From: Bacillota bacterium
Lineage (GTDB): Bacteria; Bacillota; Sulfobacillia; RBS10-35; JAJYVN01
DNA: 6,855 bases
Reading direction: 5' to 3'
Assembly: GCA_021827805.1 (NCBI GenBank)
Contig: JAKAUG010000342.1
Coordinates: 1 to 6,855 of the forward strand
The notes beneath the pieces were generated by a model that was given only the letters and a program-made list of their open reading frames with translations, was not told the origin of the DNA and did not search any database. A program made the position numbers and the translations under genes. Below are positions 5,724 through 6,855 of the stretch, in pieces. The number at the start of each line of letters is the position of its first letter. Position 1 is the first letter of the stretch.

Positions 5724-6001
5724 CGCGATCGCCTCCCTAGGTGCGTGGTGCGGGTCGGCGGGGGCGTGGCGTGCTGAAGCGTGTGGCCGGTGGTCGGCGG
5801 GAACTGGGTGGAGCGCGCGCGCCCGTCGCCTGACGGCTCTGGGCTGCACTGGCGGAAGGTTCCCTTCGGGAACCAATCCGGAATGCGCGCGCGTAGAGCG
5901 CCAGGGGGTTTGCCAAGGGCGGGCTCTGGCCGACGGGGGCATGGGGCTCGGCTCCTCACGTTGCCTGCCCGCCAGCCGTCGGCGCCCCGCGCGATGGGTT
6001 G
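5724..6001 (-). other. 278-base gap without a clear gene; possible packaging site
   Basis: No convincing gene. The frames here are Pro/Arg/His-rich and not family-like. Two compact hairpins stand out: CCGTC/GACGG at 5823-5836 (4-base loop) and GGTTCCC/GGGAACC at 5858-5874 (3-base loop). A possible weak start with AGGAG at 5942 is in frame with terS. In cos-type phages the cohesive-end site usually lies just before terS and often beside an HNH gene, so this is the natural place for it. No cohesive-end sequence can be recognised by eye. Confidence 0.45.
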
Positions 6002-6454
6002 TCAGCGCCATCTCGTCGGTGCTTTTGGAAGACCCCACCCCTTGCCATGCCACATCAGGACGTGGCTGTGGCGATCTGTGCGGGTTGGCACCCCAGGCGG
6101 GATCACGGGAAGCGGCGCGCCTGGGAGGCCGCGATGCGCAATCTGCAACCCAGAACGGCGCTGCTGCTTCGGAGGCACGGATCGCTTGATTAGCCGGCGC
6201 CTGGGTCGCTTATGGAGGGCGTCATGGCACGCGCGGCAGAGCAACGCGAGGTCCGTAAACTCCTCGCGCCCGACTCGCGCGTACGTCAGGTGATGGACGT
6301 TCATGTGCTTCTTTGGCTTGCCGCAGAGGCGACACCAACACGGCCGCGACTCCAGGAAGCGGCGGCGCAGTTCATACCAGTGTCGCGTCGTAAGGTATGC
6401 GGCGTAGCTACCCGCGACCTCTCCCGTGTCGGCGCACACGATCGGCCGGCCCAT
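6002..6454 (-). CDS. HNH endonuclease
   Basis: Nicks or cuts DNA; in several cos phages the HNH protein works with terminase during packaging. 150 residues from ATG. Zinc knuckles C41-R-L-C44 and C73-R-A-C76 flank the HNH core, with VHHLTYAR (H54, H55) and TDLALLCRACHDALHK (68-82). A conserved Trp/Arg lead-in (TRHWYELRRRFLESRPCWC) is typical of phage HNH proteins. Residues 85-150 are Arg/Pro/His-rich with lower third-position GC, so the tail may be read-out rather than folded domain. The start is preceded by GGGGGAAGGGAT, a plausible though close ribosome binding site. A possible pseudoknot lies just upstream. It lies next to terS, with the gap described separately between them. Confidence 0.88.
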   Translation of the reverse strand: MGRPIVCADTGEVAGSYAAYLTTRHWYELRRRFLESRPCWCRLCGKPKKHMNVHHLTYARVGREEFTDLALLCRACHDALHKRPRRRLIKRSVPPKQQRRSGLQIAHRGLPGAPLPVIPPGVPTRTDRHSHVLMWHGKGWGLPKAPTRWR

Positions 6455-6469
6455 ATCCCTTCCCCCGCG

Positions 6470-6516
6470 CCCCCGTTAGGCGCGAACGCCGAGGCCCACG
6501 GGGGTAAGCCTCGGCG
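6470..6516 (-). promoter_or_regulatory. Possible H-type pseudoknot before the HNH ribosome binding site
   Basis: On the minus RNA, a perfect 9-bp stem is CGCCGAGGC (6516-6508) with GCCTCGGCG (6495-6487). Its 12-base loop holds CCCCCGT (6504-6498), which pairs perfectly over 7 bp with ACGGGGG (6476-6470), just upstream of the HNH ribosome binding site. Linkers are 3, 2 and 10 bases, which fits an H-type pseudoknot. GC-rich DNA yields chance pairings, so this is a suggestion; it could control HNH translation. Confidence 0.45.
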
Positions 6517-6561
6517 CCATAGCTCGCGCCCCGCCGGGGATCAGCCGGCGAAGCCTGTCAA

Positions 6562-6592
6562 CCAAACGCAAAGGCCGCCCCGCAGGACGGCC
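6562..6592 (-). terminator. Terminator-like hairpin between promoter and HNH gene
   Basis: On the minus strand GGCCGTCC (6592-6585), loop TGCG, GGGCGGCC (6580-6573): 8 pairs with one G-U, followed by TTTGCGTTT. It can end transcription arriving from the right-edge gene. Because it lies downstream of the predicted promoter at 6613-6642 it could also attenuate that promoter. Confidence 0.6.
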
Positions 6593-6612
6593 GAGCCAAC
6601 TCTGGCGAGCAT

Positions 6613-6642
6613 ACCCTACGCACACCCGCGCCCGGCTGTCAA
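6613..6642 (-). promoter_or_regulatory. Sigma-70-type promoter candidate upstream of HNH
   Basis: On the minus strand a perfect TTGACA (6642-6637), an 18-base spacer, then TAGGGT (6618-6613) as a -10 box in the form common in GC-rich hosts. It starts 27 bases after the stop of the right-edge gene, in a non-coding interval. Transcription would run into the hairpin at 6562-6592 and then the HNH gene. A second TTGACA on the minus strand (6561-6556) has no good -10 box. Confidence 0.55.
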
Positions 6643-6668
6643 CCCCATGCCCCTGCGCCGCGTGCGCG

Positions 6669-6855
6669 CTACGCGCCCTTGCGCCCGCCCGCGCTTGACA
6701 AGCCCGGGTGGACGCGCCGTCCCGACCGCTCGTGCTGCAGCGCCCGGCGGTAGTCAGCCGCCTCGACGCCGGCGGCCTCGCACCACATCTCCAGCGCGTC
6801 GGCGTCGAACGCGTGGCGCAGGCCGTCGGCATCGTGTCTGTCGACGGGGTGCTCA
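6669..6855 (-). CDS. C-terminal end of an unrecognised phage protein (cut at right edge)
   Basis: The last 61 codons of a gene that enters from the right and stops at TAG (6669-6671). The visible part is a charged helix-rich end: HPVDRHDADGLRHAFDADALEMWCEAA, then a short stretch with YRRALQHERSG, then a basic Ser/Gly/Arg tail. Codons end mostly in G or C, supporting this frame. Too little is present to name a family. The start, length and domain make-up are outside the window. It is followed by the promoter and hairpin region of the HNH gene, so it probably ends an earlier transcription unit. Confidence 0.65.
   Translation of the reverse strand, partial: EHPVDRHDADGLRHAFDADALEMWCEAAGVEAADYRRALQHERSGRRVHPGLSSAGGRKGA

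Noticed and set aside
4498..6189. 563-codon plus-strand frame
   Set aside because: Antisense to terS, HNH and the Tad2-like gene; Ser/Arg-rich shadow with no ribosome binding site.
6695..6700. TTGACA on the plus strand
   Set aside because: No -10 box at 16-19 bases and no plus-strand gene downstream; it lies inside the right-edge gene.
6476..6832. 118-codon minus-strand frame
   Set aside because: Crosses the stop of the right-edge gene, the promoter and two hairpins in another frame; composition is shadow-like.
1..6855. tRNA, rRNA, insertion sequence or integrase
   Set aside because: I saw no tRNA-like cloverleaf, transposase motif, terminal inverted repeats or integrase motifs in the window.

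Overview
The window is very GC-rich and looks like part of a tailed bacteriophage or prophage genome. All supported genes lie on the minus strand and read from right to left. They have strong GGAGG-type ribosome binding sites, mostly GTG starts, and many 1-8 base stop/start overlaps. I see no plus-strand gene; the long plus-strand frames are shadows caused by high GC. The host cannot be named from sequence alone. The base composition, the TTGACA...TAGGGT promoter and a Mu Com-like zinc-finger protein fit a phage of a high-GC bacterium.

Layout in transcription order. The 3' end of an unrecognised gene enters from the right (6669-6855). A 214-base regulatory stretch follows, with a promoter, a terminator-like hairpin and a possible H-type pseudoknot next to the start of an HNH endonuclease gene (6002-6454). 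A 278-base stretch without a convincing gene (5724-6001) separates the HNH gene from the terminase small subunit gene (5103-5723). This HNH / gap / small terminase order fits a packaging-site (cos-type) region.

The terminase subunits are not adjacent. Between them lies a 2.3 kb string of small genes: a Trp/Arg-rich 43-residue protein (4851-4982), a protein ending in a DUF2829/Tad2-like domain (4371-4823), two unrecognised proteins (4036-4374 and 3446-3814), a small Cys-rich protein that appears frameshifted (3811-4039), one or two tiny overlapping frames (3310-3459), and a single-pass membrane protein (2909-3313). Tad2 proteins block Thoeris immunity by binding its signal molecule, so this block may be an anti-defence or accessory island. 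Three of its junctions share nearly the same sequence.

The terminase large subunit (1500-2840) has its ATPase and nuclease motifs intact. It is followed by an unrecognised protein (1206-1496), a short coiled-coil protein (1024-1209), a Com-like zinc-finger protein (831-1031) and a strong terminator-like hairpin (762-805). The last gene is a glycine-rich, fibre-like protein (1-719) that begins with GTG and runs off the left edge. HNH and the two terminase subunits would act together in DNA packaging. The Gly-rich protein is probably a virion or tail-fibre component. No portal, protease or capsid gene is seen.
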